DNA from: Desulfobacula sp.
Lineage (GTDB): Bacteria > Desulfobacterota > Desulfobacteria > Desulfobacterales > Desulfobacteraceae
Assembly (NCBI GenBank): GCA_027858355.1
Contig: JAQICW010000043.1
Span: 1-5,428 of the forward strand
Direction of reading: 5' to 3'
DNA length: 5,428 nt
The notes under the pieces were generated by a model. The model saw only the letters and a list, made by a program, of their open reading frames with translations, was not told the origin of the DNA and searched no databases. Shown here in pieces: positions 1-5,428 of this stretch (its first letter is position 1; every line of letters begins with the position of its first letter). The position numbers and the translations under genes are program-made.

Positions 1-2032
1 TGACGCCGTCTCCGGCCATAGCCACAATTTTGCTGGCATCTTGTAACTTTTTGACGGCTTCGGCTTTCTGGCCAGGCAGTATTTCGGCCATCACCTCATC
101 CAGATCGAGTTTTGCAGCAACTGCCATGGCCGTGGTTTTGCTGTCACCGGTCAACATGACAATGCGGATCTTGTCCTGATGGAGCAGCTTGATTGCCTCA
201 GCAGTTGTTTTCTTGATCGGGTCCGCTACTCCAATCATGCCTGCAAGCTTCCCGTCAACTCCGACAAACATGACGGTCTGGCCATCCTTACGCATGGCTT
301 CAGCTTTGGGGTCCAGTTCCTGCACATCTATATCTAATTCCTCAAAAAGCTTGATATTGCCGAAGACGATCTGCTTGTCATCCACGTTTCCTTTGACACC
401 TTTGCCGGTCATTGATTCAAAATCAACGGCCTCGACCAGGTCGATCCCTTTTTCTCCGGCGCCATTCACGATGGCCGCCGCCAAGGGATGTTCACTGCCT
501 TTCTCAAGACTGGCAGCCAAACGCAGCATTTCCGTTTCATTGCCGCCGGCAACTGTGGTGACGGCAACGACTTTGGGTTTGCCCTCGGTCAGTGTGCCGG
601 TTTTATCCACCACCAGTGTGTCTATTTCCCGCATGACTTCAATGGCCTCGGCATTTTTAAACAGGATTCCCATAGAGGCGCCTTTGCCTGTAGCCACCAT
701 GATCGAAATGGGGGTGGCCAGGCCAAGGGCGCATGGGCAGGCAATAATGAGCACGGCTACTGCGTTGATCAAAGCATGCGCCATTTTGGGGTCAGGGCCT
801 ATAATACTCCATACAATAAATGTAATAATGGCTGAACCGACAACTGCCGGCACAAAATATCCAGCCACAACATCGGCCACTTTCTGAATGGGGGCGCGGC
901 TGCGCTGGGCTTCGGAAACCAGATGGACAATCTGCGCCAAAAGGGTTTCGCTTCCTACCCGTTTTGCTTCCATGACCAATGTTCCTGTGCCGTTGACCGT
1001 TGCTCCGATTAATTTGTCGCCCTCGTTTTTCTCCACAGGAATAGATTCACCCGTGACCATTGACTCATCGATGGAACTTTTTCCTTCTATAACCGTACCG
1101 TCAACCGGTACCTTTTCACCCGGCCTTACTCGCAGCTTGTTGCCAGGCTCCACCTGTTCGAGTAGAATATCTTCTTCAGTGCTGTCATCTCGTATAATCC
1201 TGGCTGTTTTAGGTGCCAGTCCCAGCAGAGCTTTGATGGCTGAGCCGGTCTGGCTTCGGGCTTTCAATTCCAGCACCTGCCCCAGTAGAATCAGGGTAAC
1301 TATGACGGCAGCCGCTTCAAAATAAACAGCCACTGTTCCCTCTTTCCCTCTGAAGGCGGTTGGAAATATTTCAGGAAAAATTGCCGCGATCAAACTGTAG
1401 ATATAGGCAACCGACACACCCAGTCCTATCAGGGTGAACATATTGAGATTCCATGAGACGAGGGACTGCCACCCCTTTACCAGAAACGGCCAGCCGCCCC
1501 ATAGCACAACCGGTGTTGCCAGCAAAAGTTCGAACCAGACAAGGACATTTTTCGAAACGATCTGTGCCAAAGGGTTACCGGGAATCAGGTCGCCCATGGC
1601 CATAATAAAGACAGGAAGGGTAAGAACCAGACTGACCCAGAATCGGCGGCGCATGTCTACCAGTTCAACGTTTTCCCCTTCCTGTTCTGTTTCATTTTCC
1701 GGCTCCAGAGCCATGCCGCATTTCGGGCAGCTTCCCGGCCCTGTCTGTTTTACTTCTGGGTGCATGGGACAGGTGTAGAGATTAGTCTCTTTTTGTTTTT
1801 CATCCTTTGCAGGTTGTTCCTGTTCTGTCAGGTAAGCTGAGGGGTTTTCTTCAAATTTTTTTTGACAATGCTCGCTGCAAAAATAGATTCTCTCTTCTCC
1901 ATGGTCGGTATAATGTGGACTGTCCTTACCGACGTCCATACCGCAAACCGGATCTTTCAGGGCGTTTTTCTTTAACGCCTCATCCAGATGATGTGTTTGA
2001 TCATGGTCATGATGCTTGTTATTTTTATTCAT
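1..2032 (-). CDS. copA: Copper-type heavy-metal-translocating P1B ATPase with YHS and metal-binding N-terminus (partial, C-terminus off the window)
   Basis: This is an inner-membrane pump that uses ATP to export a soft metal, most likely Cu(I). I read 677 residues without interruption. The N-terminus is His-rich (HHDHDQTHH, about 7-15). A YHS-type domain follows with DPVCGMDV at 28-35 and C52/C56, then a metal-binding domain with YTCPMHPEV (86-94) and [10 protein letters not shown] (102-111). There is no classical GMxCxxC HMA domain. Hydrophobic segments lie at about 131-150, 163-184, 198-219, 236-256, 388-411 and 420-440. The last carries the metal-site CPC (432-434), which favours copper over the CPH of CopB types. 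TGES is at 327-330, the phosphorylated Asp is D476 in DKTGT, the HP motif is 515-516 and TGD is 628-630. The window ends inside the GDGxND hinge (GDGV, 674-677), so the final two helices, roughly 100 residues, are missing. I chose the start at 2032 because AAAGGA lies 9 bases upstream; an in-frame ATG at 2050 has no such site. Zinc or cadmium specificity is less likely. Confidence 0.93.
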   Translation of the reverse strand, partial: MNKNNKHHDHDQTHHLDEALKKNALKDPVCGMDVGKDSPHYTDHGEERIYFCSEHCQKKFEENPSAYLTEQEQPAKDEKQKETNLYTCPMHPEVKQTGPGSCPKCGMALEPENETEQEGENVELVDMRRRFWVSLVLTLPVFIMAMGDLIPGNPLAQIVSKNVLVWFELLLATPVVLWGGWPFLVKGWQSLVSWNLNMFTLIGLGVSVAYIYSLIAAIFPEIFPTAFRGKEGTVAVYFEAAAVIVTLILLGQVLELKARSQTGSAIKALLGLAPKTARIIRDDSTEEDILLEQVEPGNKLRVRPGEKVPVDGTVIEGKSSIDESMVTGESIPVEKNEGDKLIGATVNGTGTLVMEAKRVGSETLLAQIVHLVSEAQRSRAPIQKVADVVAGYFVPAVVGSAIITFIVWSIIGPDPKMAHALINAVAVLIIACPCALGLATPISIMVATGKGASMGILFKNAEAIEVMREIDTLVVDKTGTLTEGKPKVVAVTTVAGGNETEMLRLAASLEKGSEHPLAAAIVNGAGEKGIDLVEAVDFESMTGKGVKGNVDDKQIVFGNIKLFEELDIDVQELDPKAEAMRKDGQTVMFVGVDGKLAGMIGVADPIKKTTAEAIKLLHQDKIRIVMLTGDSKTTAMAVAAKLDLDEVMAEILPGQKAEAVKKLQDASKIVAMAGDGV

Positions 2033-2041
2033 ATTTTGTTT

Positions 2042-2047
2042 TCCTTT
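2042..2047 (-). promoter_or_regulatory. Ribosome binding site that sets the copA start
   Basis: AAAGGA on the minus strand sits 9 bases before the ATG at 2032. It lies downstream of the alternative in-frame ATG at 2050, so it supports the shorter product. The bases before the 2050 ATG (ACCCTGGC) show no purine-rich site. Confidence 0.6.
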
Positions 2048-2054
2048 CATGCCA

Positions 2055-2086
2055 GGGTAACAGAAAATCGCTCAATCCTGTTATCC
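2055..2086. repeat. Imperfect inverted repeat between the SpoIIAA-like gene and copA
   Basis: GGGTAACAG (2055-2063) and CTGTTATCC (2078-2086) form a 9-base inverted repeat with one non-Watson-Crick position and a 14-base spacer. On the transcribed (minus-strand) RNA the odd pair is an A-C mismatch. One arm overlaps the stop codon of the SpoIIAA-like gene, and the other ends 22 bases before the copA ATG. No T-tract follows it, so it is not a standard intrinsic terminator. It could be an operator for a metal-responsive regulator or an RNA hairpin. It does not match a CueR or CsoR box that I know. Confidence 0.35.
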
Positions 2087-2454
2087 ACTGATCCAGGTGT
2101 TGGCCGCATCAAGTTCCCCCAGATCAAAATATTTTACAATTGCTGTGGTAAACGGTTTGATAAATGCTGCCATGGTTTTTTCCCATTGTTTATCGCCCAC
2201 AATGGCCAGACGGTCAATATCATTAAAATGCGACAGACCAAATTTGGTATCCTCCCACATCGCACCCACAGACCACCCTTTGAAATCACGAAGCTCAATC
2301 AGCATTCGGATTTTATCCCTGGACTCCATGATCTTTTCCACCATGGGAACAAAGTGTTCATAATCCTCTTTTTAAGCGTGCCTTTAATAATGAGCCTGAC
2401 TATTGTCCCGGCCGGGACTTCAATCAATTTTATTTCATCAAAAGCAAAGGTCAT
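2081..2454 (-). pseudogene. SpoIIAA-like (STAS-fold) protein gene, interrupted by a -1 frame disruption
   Basis: The reading frame opens at an ATG (2454) with a very good AAGGAG site 7 bases upstream, and runs MTFAFDEIKLIEVPAGTI onward. After the codons CTT AAA AAG (2376-2368) this frame goes out of register and stops after 51 residues. The neighbouring frame takes over exactly there with EDYEHFVPMVEKI and continues to a stop at 2081. Joined, they give 124 residues, the usual size for the SpoIIAA-like family (Pfam DUF3478 type). The second half keeps the family look: FKGWSVGAMWEDTKFGL (58-74), RLAIVGDKQWEK (82-93), KPF and KYFD. Family members are small cytosolic proteins with a STAS-like fold and poorly known function. 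One extra A in the A5 tract at 2373-2369 would restore the gene. The cause could be a sequencing error, a recent mutation, or programmed slippage. If translation instead starts at the internal ATG (2344), an 87-residue fragment lacking the first strands results, but that ATG has no clear ribosome binding site. Confidence 0.8.
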
Positions 2455-2461
2455 ATTATAT

Positions 2462-2467
2462 CTCCTT
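2462..2467 (-). promoter_or_regulatory. Ribosome binding site of the SpoIIAA-like gene, overlapping the korB stop codon
   Basis: AAGGAG (minus strand) lies 7 bases before the ATG at 2454 and shares two bases with the korB TAA (2468-2466). Ribosomes ending korB would uncover or directly reuse this site, so the two genes are probably translationally coupled. It also identifies 2454 as the original start of the frameshifted gene. Confidence 0.75.
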
Positions 2468-3314
2468 ATGAATCCTGCAATATTGCATTGGTTTTTTCCG
2501 GATCATAGTCCCGAAAGATAAGGGGGCCTTTTTCAAGTCCTTTTATCCGGGATGTAAAATCCGGCTTTTTTGTTTGATAAAAGATTCCTATGGGGATGGC
2601 ATCCCCCCATTCCATGGCCAGCTTCATGGCCTGTGTAAAATTGTCAGGTTCAGGATTGTCAGCTTCATACACCCTTTTTTTATACCATTCAAAGGTGTTG
2701 TTTTTGTTGAACGACACACAGGGCTGCATGATATCAATGAGGCTCAAACCTTTATGGTTCATGGCTTTTTGTATGAGGTCGCTTAAATGGTCCTTGTTGC
2801 CGGAAAATCCCCTTGCAACAAATCCTGCACCCAGACTCAGCGCCACGGCAGGTCCGTTAAACGGTTCTGATATGACCCCATCGGGCTGAAGAGAGGTTGT
2901 CATGCCAAGCCCTGATGTCGGGGATGCCTGACCCTTTGTCAGGCCGTAGACCTGATTGTTGTGCACTATAAGCGTCAGGTCGGTGTTCCGCCTGATGGCA
3001 TGCATGAAATGGTTGCCGCCCTCGCCATAGCAATCGCCATCCCCTGAATTCACTATTATTTTCAGGTCATGGTTGGCCAGTTTTGCTCCCAGCGCCAGGG
3101 GCAGTGCCCTCCCATGAAGACTGTGAAACATATTGCAGTTTAAAAAATGGGGGGTTTTGGCTGCCTGACCGATGCCGGAAATGAGCAGAATTTTTTCCGG
3201 CGGAATACCCTGTTTTGTCAGGGCGTCTTTCATGGCTCCCAAAATCCCGAAATTCCCACATCCCGGACACCACTGATTTTTATAGTCTGAGTTGAAATCT
3301 TTTAGAATAACCAT
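2466..3314 (-). CDS. korB: 2-oxoacid:ferredoxin oxidoreductase, beta subunit (thiamine diphosphate binding)
   Basis: This is the beta subunit of a cytosolic enzyme that decarboxylates a 2-oxoacid, transfers the acyl group to CoA and reduces ferredoxin. It has 282 residues, normal for the two-subunit type. Visible motifs are WCPGCGN (15-21), SGIGQ (46-50), HGRALPLALGAKLAN (67-81), the thiamine diphosphate/Mg motif GDGD...N (91-101, followed by HF), NNQVYGLTKGQASPTS (119-134) and MQPC (196-199). C16, C19 and C199 match cluster cysteines known from archaeal enzymes, but the usual third one in SGIGC is Gln50 here; C60 is nearby. I chose the start at 3314 because AAGGAG lies 10 bases upstream and only one base separates it from the korA stop. 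A longer frame beginning at 3344 would place that binding site inside the gene. The substrate may be 2-oxoglutarate, pyruvate or a branched-chain 2-oxoacid; sequence motifs alone do not decide, so the kor symbol is provisional. Confidence 0.93.
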   Translation of the reverse strand: MVILKDFNSDYKNQWCPGCGNFGILGAMKDALTKQGIPPEKILLISGIGQAAKTPHFLNCNMFHSLHGRALPLALGAKLANHDLKIIVNSGDGDCYGEGGNHFMHAIRRNTDLTLIVHNNQVYGLTKGQASPTSGLGMTTSLQPDGVISEPFNGPAVALSLGAGFVARGFSGNKDHLSDLIQKAMNHKGLSLIDIMQPCVSFNKNNTFEWYKKRVYEADNPEPDNFTQAMKLAMEWGDAIPIGIFYQTKKPDFTSRIKGLEKGPLIFRDYDPEKTNAILQDS

Positions 3315-3315
3315 A

Positions 3316-5046
3316 TCAATGTTTCTCCTTTTCTTTAACCGCATCCATGATCTCTATCGGATAAAAGGGCCTGCCATCATATTTCAGTATGGCATGGGTG
3401 TATGAAATCCCGGTCTGCTCTTTTAACAGGTGTCCGAACTGGGCACCGGAATTTTGTTCCACTGTAATAATGATTTTGACCGAGTCTTTTAAATGGGATT
3501 CGACAGCTGCGGTGGGGAAGGGCCACAGATCTGTGAATAAAAGGCAACCAACATCCATTCCCTCGTTACGGAGACCTTCCACTGATTCTTTAATACTGCC
3601 CGATGTTGATCCCCACCCCAGCAGCAGTGTTTTTGCTTCGGGGAACAAGACTTGCGGTGCAGACATTTCCCTGATCATATCCGGCAGCTTTGACTTGCGT
3701 TTGTTGACCATGGCGTTTCTGTTATCAATATCCTCGGTGATATGGCCGTCTTGTCTGTGTTCATCACTGGATACCACGACTCTGGCAGCGCCTGCGCAGG
3801 GCAGAGCCCTGGGGGAAACACCGGAGGGTGTCAACGCATACCGGTTGTAAGCGTTCGGGTCTTTAAGATCTTCATCCCGGGCAATAAACCGTTCCACCTT
3901 TTTGGGAAAAGTAAAGGAGTGTTCCAGTAAAAAAATGGAATCTGCCAGATATTGATCCATAAGAATAATTGCCGGAACCTGGTATTTTTCAGACAGGGCA
4001 AATGCCTTTTGGGTAATTTCAAAGGCTTGTCTGGGGCTTCCCGGTGCAAAAACAAACCGTGGAAAATCATCCTGGGAGGCATGGATGGCAAATAAAAGAT
4101 CTCCCTGGCCGGTGCGGGTCGGAAGACCAGTGGCAGGGCCAGGTCGCTGGGCATCGACAATGACAATAGGGGTTTCTGTAATGGCTGAAAGACCAAGGCC
4201 TTCTGTCATGAGACAAAATCCGCCGCCCGAGGTGGCGGTCATGGCCCGCGCACCGGCAAAGGAGGCGCCGATAACCATGTTGACCGCCGCAATTTCATCT
4301 TCTGCCTGCTCCACCACAAGGGGAAGGCGGTTTGTCCAACCGGAAAGGTGCTGCATGATACCAGTTGCAGGGGACATGGGATAAAATGCCGCTACCCGGC
4401 AGTCTGATGCTATGGCACCCAGGGCAATTGCCCGGGAACCATCCATGACCTGGCCCTTGGGATCAGATGTCTTTAAAAACGGTTGCCTGGAAAAACGAAT
4501 ATCCTTGACCGCATCATATCCCAACCGGGCGGCTTTGATATTTTTTTCAATAATATCTGCTTTTTTTCCGGCAAACTGCCTGGACAGCAAGTCGTCAATC
4601 TTGTCAAAAGGTGCCCCCAGGAGTGACAGGCCTGCAGCGGCGGCAACCGTATTGGAGTAGAGAATGCTGCCGGTTTCTTTGGCAAGGGCAGAAAACTCAA
4701 CGCTAACCGCCTGTTTGGATGGAGAATCAAGCGGTACCTCCAGGATAGCAATCCCATCTTCTTGCAGTTCGCCCTTATGCAGATCCCAGGTCTCTTTATT
4801 AAGAGCGATTAAAAGATCCACCCGGTGATGGGGTGCATGAATCGGCTTATCACTGATGCGCATCTGAAAAAAACTGTGCCCACCCCGGACCCGAGACTCA
4901 AAATCGTTGATCGCCATGATATAAAACCCTGCATCCCGGCATGCCCGGGCCAAAAGGTTTCCAATCGTTTGTATCCCCTGGCCGGCTGCCCCGCCAATTT
5001 TAATGGTCATGTCAATGTTCATATCAGTGTTCATATCAGTTTTCAT
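3316..5046 (-). CDS. korA: 2-oxoacid:ferredoxin oxidoreductase, fused gamma-alpha subunit
   Basis: This is the large subunit partner of the beta subunit encoded directly downstream. It has 576 residues, within the usual range for gamma-alpha fusions. The gamma domain covers about 13-185 and opens with IKIGGAAGQGIQTIG (15-29), which helps bind CoA and the acyl intermediate. A linker leads to the alpha pyrimidine-binding domain at about 203-400, with FYPMSPATGIM (221-231), VVEQAEDEIAAVNM (244-257), ATSGGGFCLMTEGL (271-284) and QRPGPATGLPTRTGQGD (300-316). The C-terminal domain II, about 470-570, includes LLLGWGSTSGSI (474-485). SSDEHRQDGHITED (426-439) is also typical of the family. The start at 5046 has AAGGAG 6 bases upstream. 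The family normally begins near MTIKIGG, so the first 12 residues (MKTDMNTDMNID) are an add-on encoded by 12-base repeats. The YPMSPATG signature is common in anaerobic Desulfobacterota and clostridial homologues (from memory). The substrate is not fixed by the sequence, and no ferredoxin-like delta subunit is in the window. Confidence 0.94.
   Translation of the reverse strand: MKTDMNTDMNIDMTIKIGGAAGQGIQTIGNLLARACRDAGFYIMAINDFESRVRGGHSFFQMRISDKPIHAPHHRVDLLIALNKETWDLHKGELQEDGIAILEVPLDSPSKQAVSVEFSALAKETGSILYSNTVAAAAGLSLLGAPFDKIDDLLSRQFAGKKADIIEKNIKAARLGYDAVKDIRFSRQPFLKTSDPKGQVMDGSRAIALGAIASDCRVAAFYPMSPATGIMQHLSGWTNRLPLVVEQAEDEIAAVNMVIGASFAGARAMTATSGGGFCLMTEGLGLSAITETPIVIVDAQRPGPATGLPTRTGQGDLLFAIHASQDDFPRFVFAPGSPRQAFEITQKAFALSEKYQVPAIILMDQYLADSIFLLEHSFTFPKKVERFIARDEDLKDPNAYNRYALTPSGVSPRALPCAGAARVVVSSDEHRQDGHITEDIDNRNAMVNKRKSKLPDMIREMSAPQVLFPEAKTLLLGWGSTSGSIKESVEGLRNEGMDVGCLLFTDLWPFPTAAVESHLKDSVKIIITVEQNSGAQFGHLLKEQTGISYTHAILKYDGRPFYPIEIMDAVKEKEKH
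3325..3330 (-). promoter_or_regulatory. Ribosome binding site of korB inside the end of korA
   Basis: AAGGAG on the minus strand lies within the last codons of korA (Lys-Glu-Lys-Glu-Lys-His), 10 bases before the korB ATG at 3314. It argues against the upstream in-frame ATG at 3344 and implies coupled synthesis of the two subunits in equal amounts. Confidence 0.7.
4999..5046 (-). repeat. 12-base tandem repeat with an ATG in every unit, encoding the korA N-terminus
   Basis: Four consecutive 12-base units start at 5046, 5034, 5022 and 5010: ATGAAAACTGAT, ATGAACACTGAT, ATGAACATTGAC and ATGACCATTAAA. Adjacent units match at 11, 10 and 9 of 12 positions. All are in frame, giving MKTD-MNTD-MNID-MTIK. 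The last unit matches the normal start of the gamma domain, so the others look like successive duplications of the original start region. Only the first ATG is well spaced from the AAGGAG site (5058-5053). Confidence 0.8.
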
Positions 5047-5115
5047 GAACTGCTCCTTTTTAAAATAATAGAGGTTTAATTTGTAAAAAATCAGATTGTT
5101 TCATGATTGCCCCTG
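5047..5115. other. Spacer upstream of korA with a possible 14-residue leader ORF (5104-5060, minus strand)
   Basis: This AT-rich spacer holds the korA ribosome binding site (AAGGAG, 5058-5053). It could also encode MKQSDFLQIKPLLF from an ATG at 5104, preceded five bases earlier by AGGGG. The stop TAA (5062-5060) is one base before the korA AAGGAG. The peptide is too short to trust on coding grounds. I see no convincing -35/-10 pair and no strong terminator, so korA is probably transcribed from upstream of the small gene at 5349-5116. Confidence 0.25.
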
Positions 5116-5349
5116 TTATCGTTTTTCAATCACCTCGATGTCATCAACATACCCCTCATAAACCCCTTTAAAGTCATCATTGTTCGTAATTTTCATTGAA
5201 AATTTTGCCGGATTATTGCTTGATATCAAAGGAATCCCAACAAACGGACACGGCTGATTCTTTATTTTGACAGTATACGTTTCCGCACTAAAACGATTCA
5301 TTGTAAGGGCCTCATAAATTTTTTGTGTGATCGTTTCCTTTAGTGTCAT
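5116..5349 (-). CDS. Small protein of unknown function, first gene of the oxidoreductase cluster
   Basis: I do not recognise this 77-residue protein. It appears real: it has a strong AAGGAG site five bases before the ATG, the same strand as korAB, and only 69 bases to korA. It is hydrophilic, with no signal peptide or membrane segment, so it is probably cytosolic. The first 17 residues could form a helix (LKETITQKIYEAL). The middle alternates polar and hydrophobic residues, as in beta strands (ETYTVKIKN 23-31, AKFSMKITN 48-56). The end is acidic (GYVDDIEVIEKR). The single cysteine, C34, lies between prolines in QPCPFVGIP and does not suggest a metal site by itself. It lacks the CxxC pairs of a ferredoxin, so it is not the delta subunit of the oxidoreductase. 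It could be an accessory or regulatory protein for the complex, but position is the only support for that. Confidence 0.65.
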   Translation of the reverse strand: MTLKETITQKIYEALTMNRFSAETYTVKIKNQPCPFVGIPLISSNNPAKFSMKITNNDDFKGVYEGYVDDIEVIEKR

Positions 5350-5381
5350 CTCAACTCCTTTTTATCAAATTGTCTCAGACA

Positions 5382-5412
5382 GCACTTAAAAGAAGAACAG
5401 AACCTTAAGCGC
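5382..5412. repeat. Inverted repeat in the leader of the small gene
   Basis: GCACTTAA (5382-5389) and TTAAGCGC (5405-5412) form an 8-base inverted repeat with a 15-base spacer. In minus-strand RNA the one imperfect pair becomes a G-U wobble, so a stem could form. It lies 32 bases upstream of the ATG at 5349, where an operator or leader hairpin for the operon could be. I could not assign a promoter with confidence; the operon's promoter may lie beyond the right edge. Confidence 0.3.
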
Positions 5413-5428
5413 CTCTTTAAATTAACAA

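Noticed and set aside
189..1325. Two long adjoining plus-strand open frames (189-887 and 888-1325)
   Set aside because: They lie antisense to copA, which carries every P-type ATPase motif. Their translations are low-complexity Ser/Thr/Pro-rich, with no family signature and no ribosome binding site.
2033..2050. Alternative copA start at 2050
   Set aside because: No ribosome binding site precedes it, while AAAGGA is well placed for the ATG at 2032.
1988..2521. Plus-strand frame of 177 codons across the copA/SpoIIAA/korB boundaries
   Set aside because: It crosses three minus-strand genes antisense and has no recognisable protein features. It is open by chance.
3315..3344. Longer korB start giving MRLKKRRNID before MVILKDF
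   Set aside because: The extra codons overlap the end of korA and contain the AAGGAG site itself. Family proteins start close to MVILKDF.
5085..5108. Possible intrinsic terminator between the small gene and korA (AATCA/TGATT followed by T6 on the minus strand)
   Set aside because: The stem is only five A/T-rich pairs with a 10-base loop, too weak to terminate with confidence.
1..5428. CRISPR arrays, tRNA or rRNA genes, insertion sequences, phage or defence genes
   Set aside because: I found no regularly spaced repeats, no clover-leaf or rRNA-like stretches, no transposase motifs and no terminal repeats with target duplications. The window is almost fully explained by the minus-strand genes.

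Overview
The window reads as one minus-strand gene cluster from an anaerobic bacterium. I see no plus-strand gene; the long plus-strand frames are mirror images of the real genes. The fused gamma-alpha plus beta 2-oxoacid:ferredoxin oxidoreductase, the SpoIIAA-like protein, the YHS-type copper ATPase and the moderate base composition together suggest a sulfate-reducing Desulfobacterota (Desulfobacteraceae-like) genome. This assignment is inference from protein style, not from a marker gene.

In transcription order (right to left) the layout is as follows. Positions 5428-5350 are an untranslated leader with an inverted repeat. Positions 5349-5116 encode a 77-residue protein I do not recognise. 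Positions 5115-5047 are a short spacer that could encode a 14-residue peptide ending just before the next ribosome binding site. Positions 5046-3316 encode a 576-residue fused gamma-alpha subunit of a 2-oxoacid:ferredoxin oxidoreductase (korA-like), whose N-terminus is built from 12-base tandem repeats, each beginning with ATG. Positions 3314-2466 encode the thiamine-diphosphate-binding beta subunit (korB-like). Positions 2454-2081 encode a SpoIIAA-like (STAS-fold) protein split by a single -1 frame disruption in an A5 tract. Positions 2032-1 encode the first 677 residues of a copper-type P1B ATPase that runs off the left edge.

The korA-korB-SpoIIAA part is tightly packed: one base separates korA from korB, and the korB stop overlaps the next ribosome binding site. 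It is almost certainly one transcript. KorA and KorB together would oxidatively decarboxylate a 2-oxoacid with CoA and pass electrons to ferredoxin, or run in reverse as a carboxylase. The exact 2-oxoacid cannot be read from the sequence, and no ferredoxin-like delta subunit is present here. The copper ATPase follows after only 48 bases, so it may be read through from this operon or have its own signal; an imperfect inverted repeat lies in that gap.

Most of the window is ordinary metabolism and metal export. I did not find a convincing new multi-gene system. The points most worth a second look are the frame disruption in a dnaX-like A-AAA-AG context, the ATG-repeat N-terminus of KorA, the loss of a usual cluster cysteine in KorB, and the unrecognised small protein at the head of the operon.
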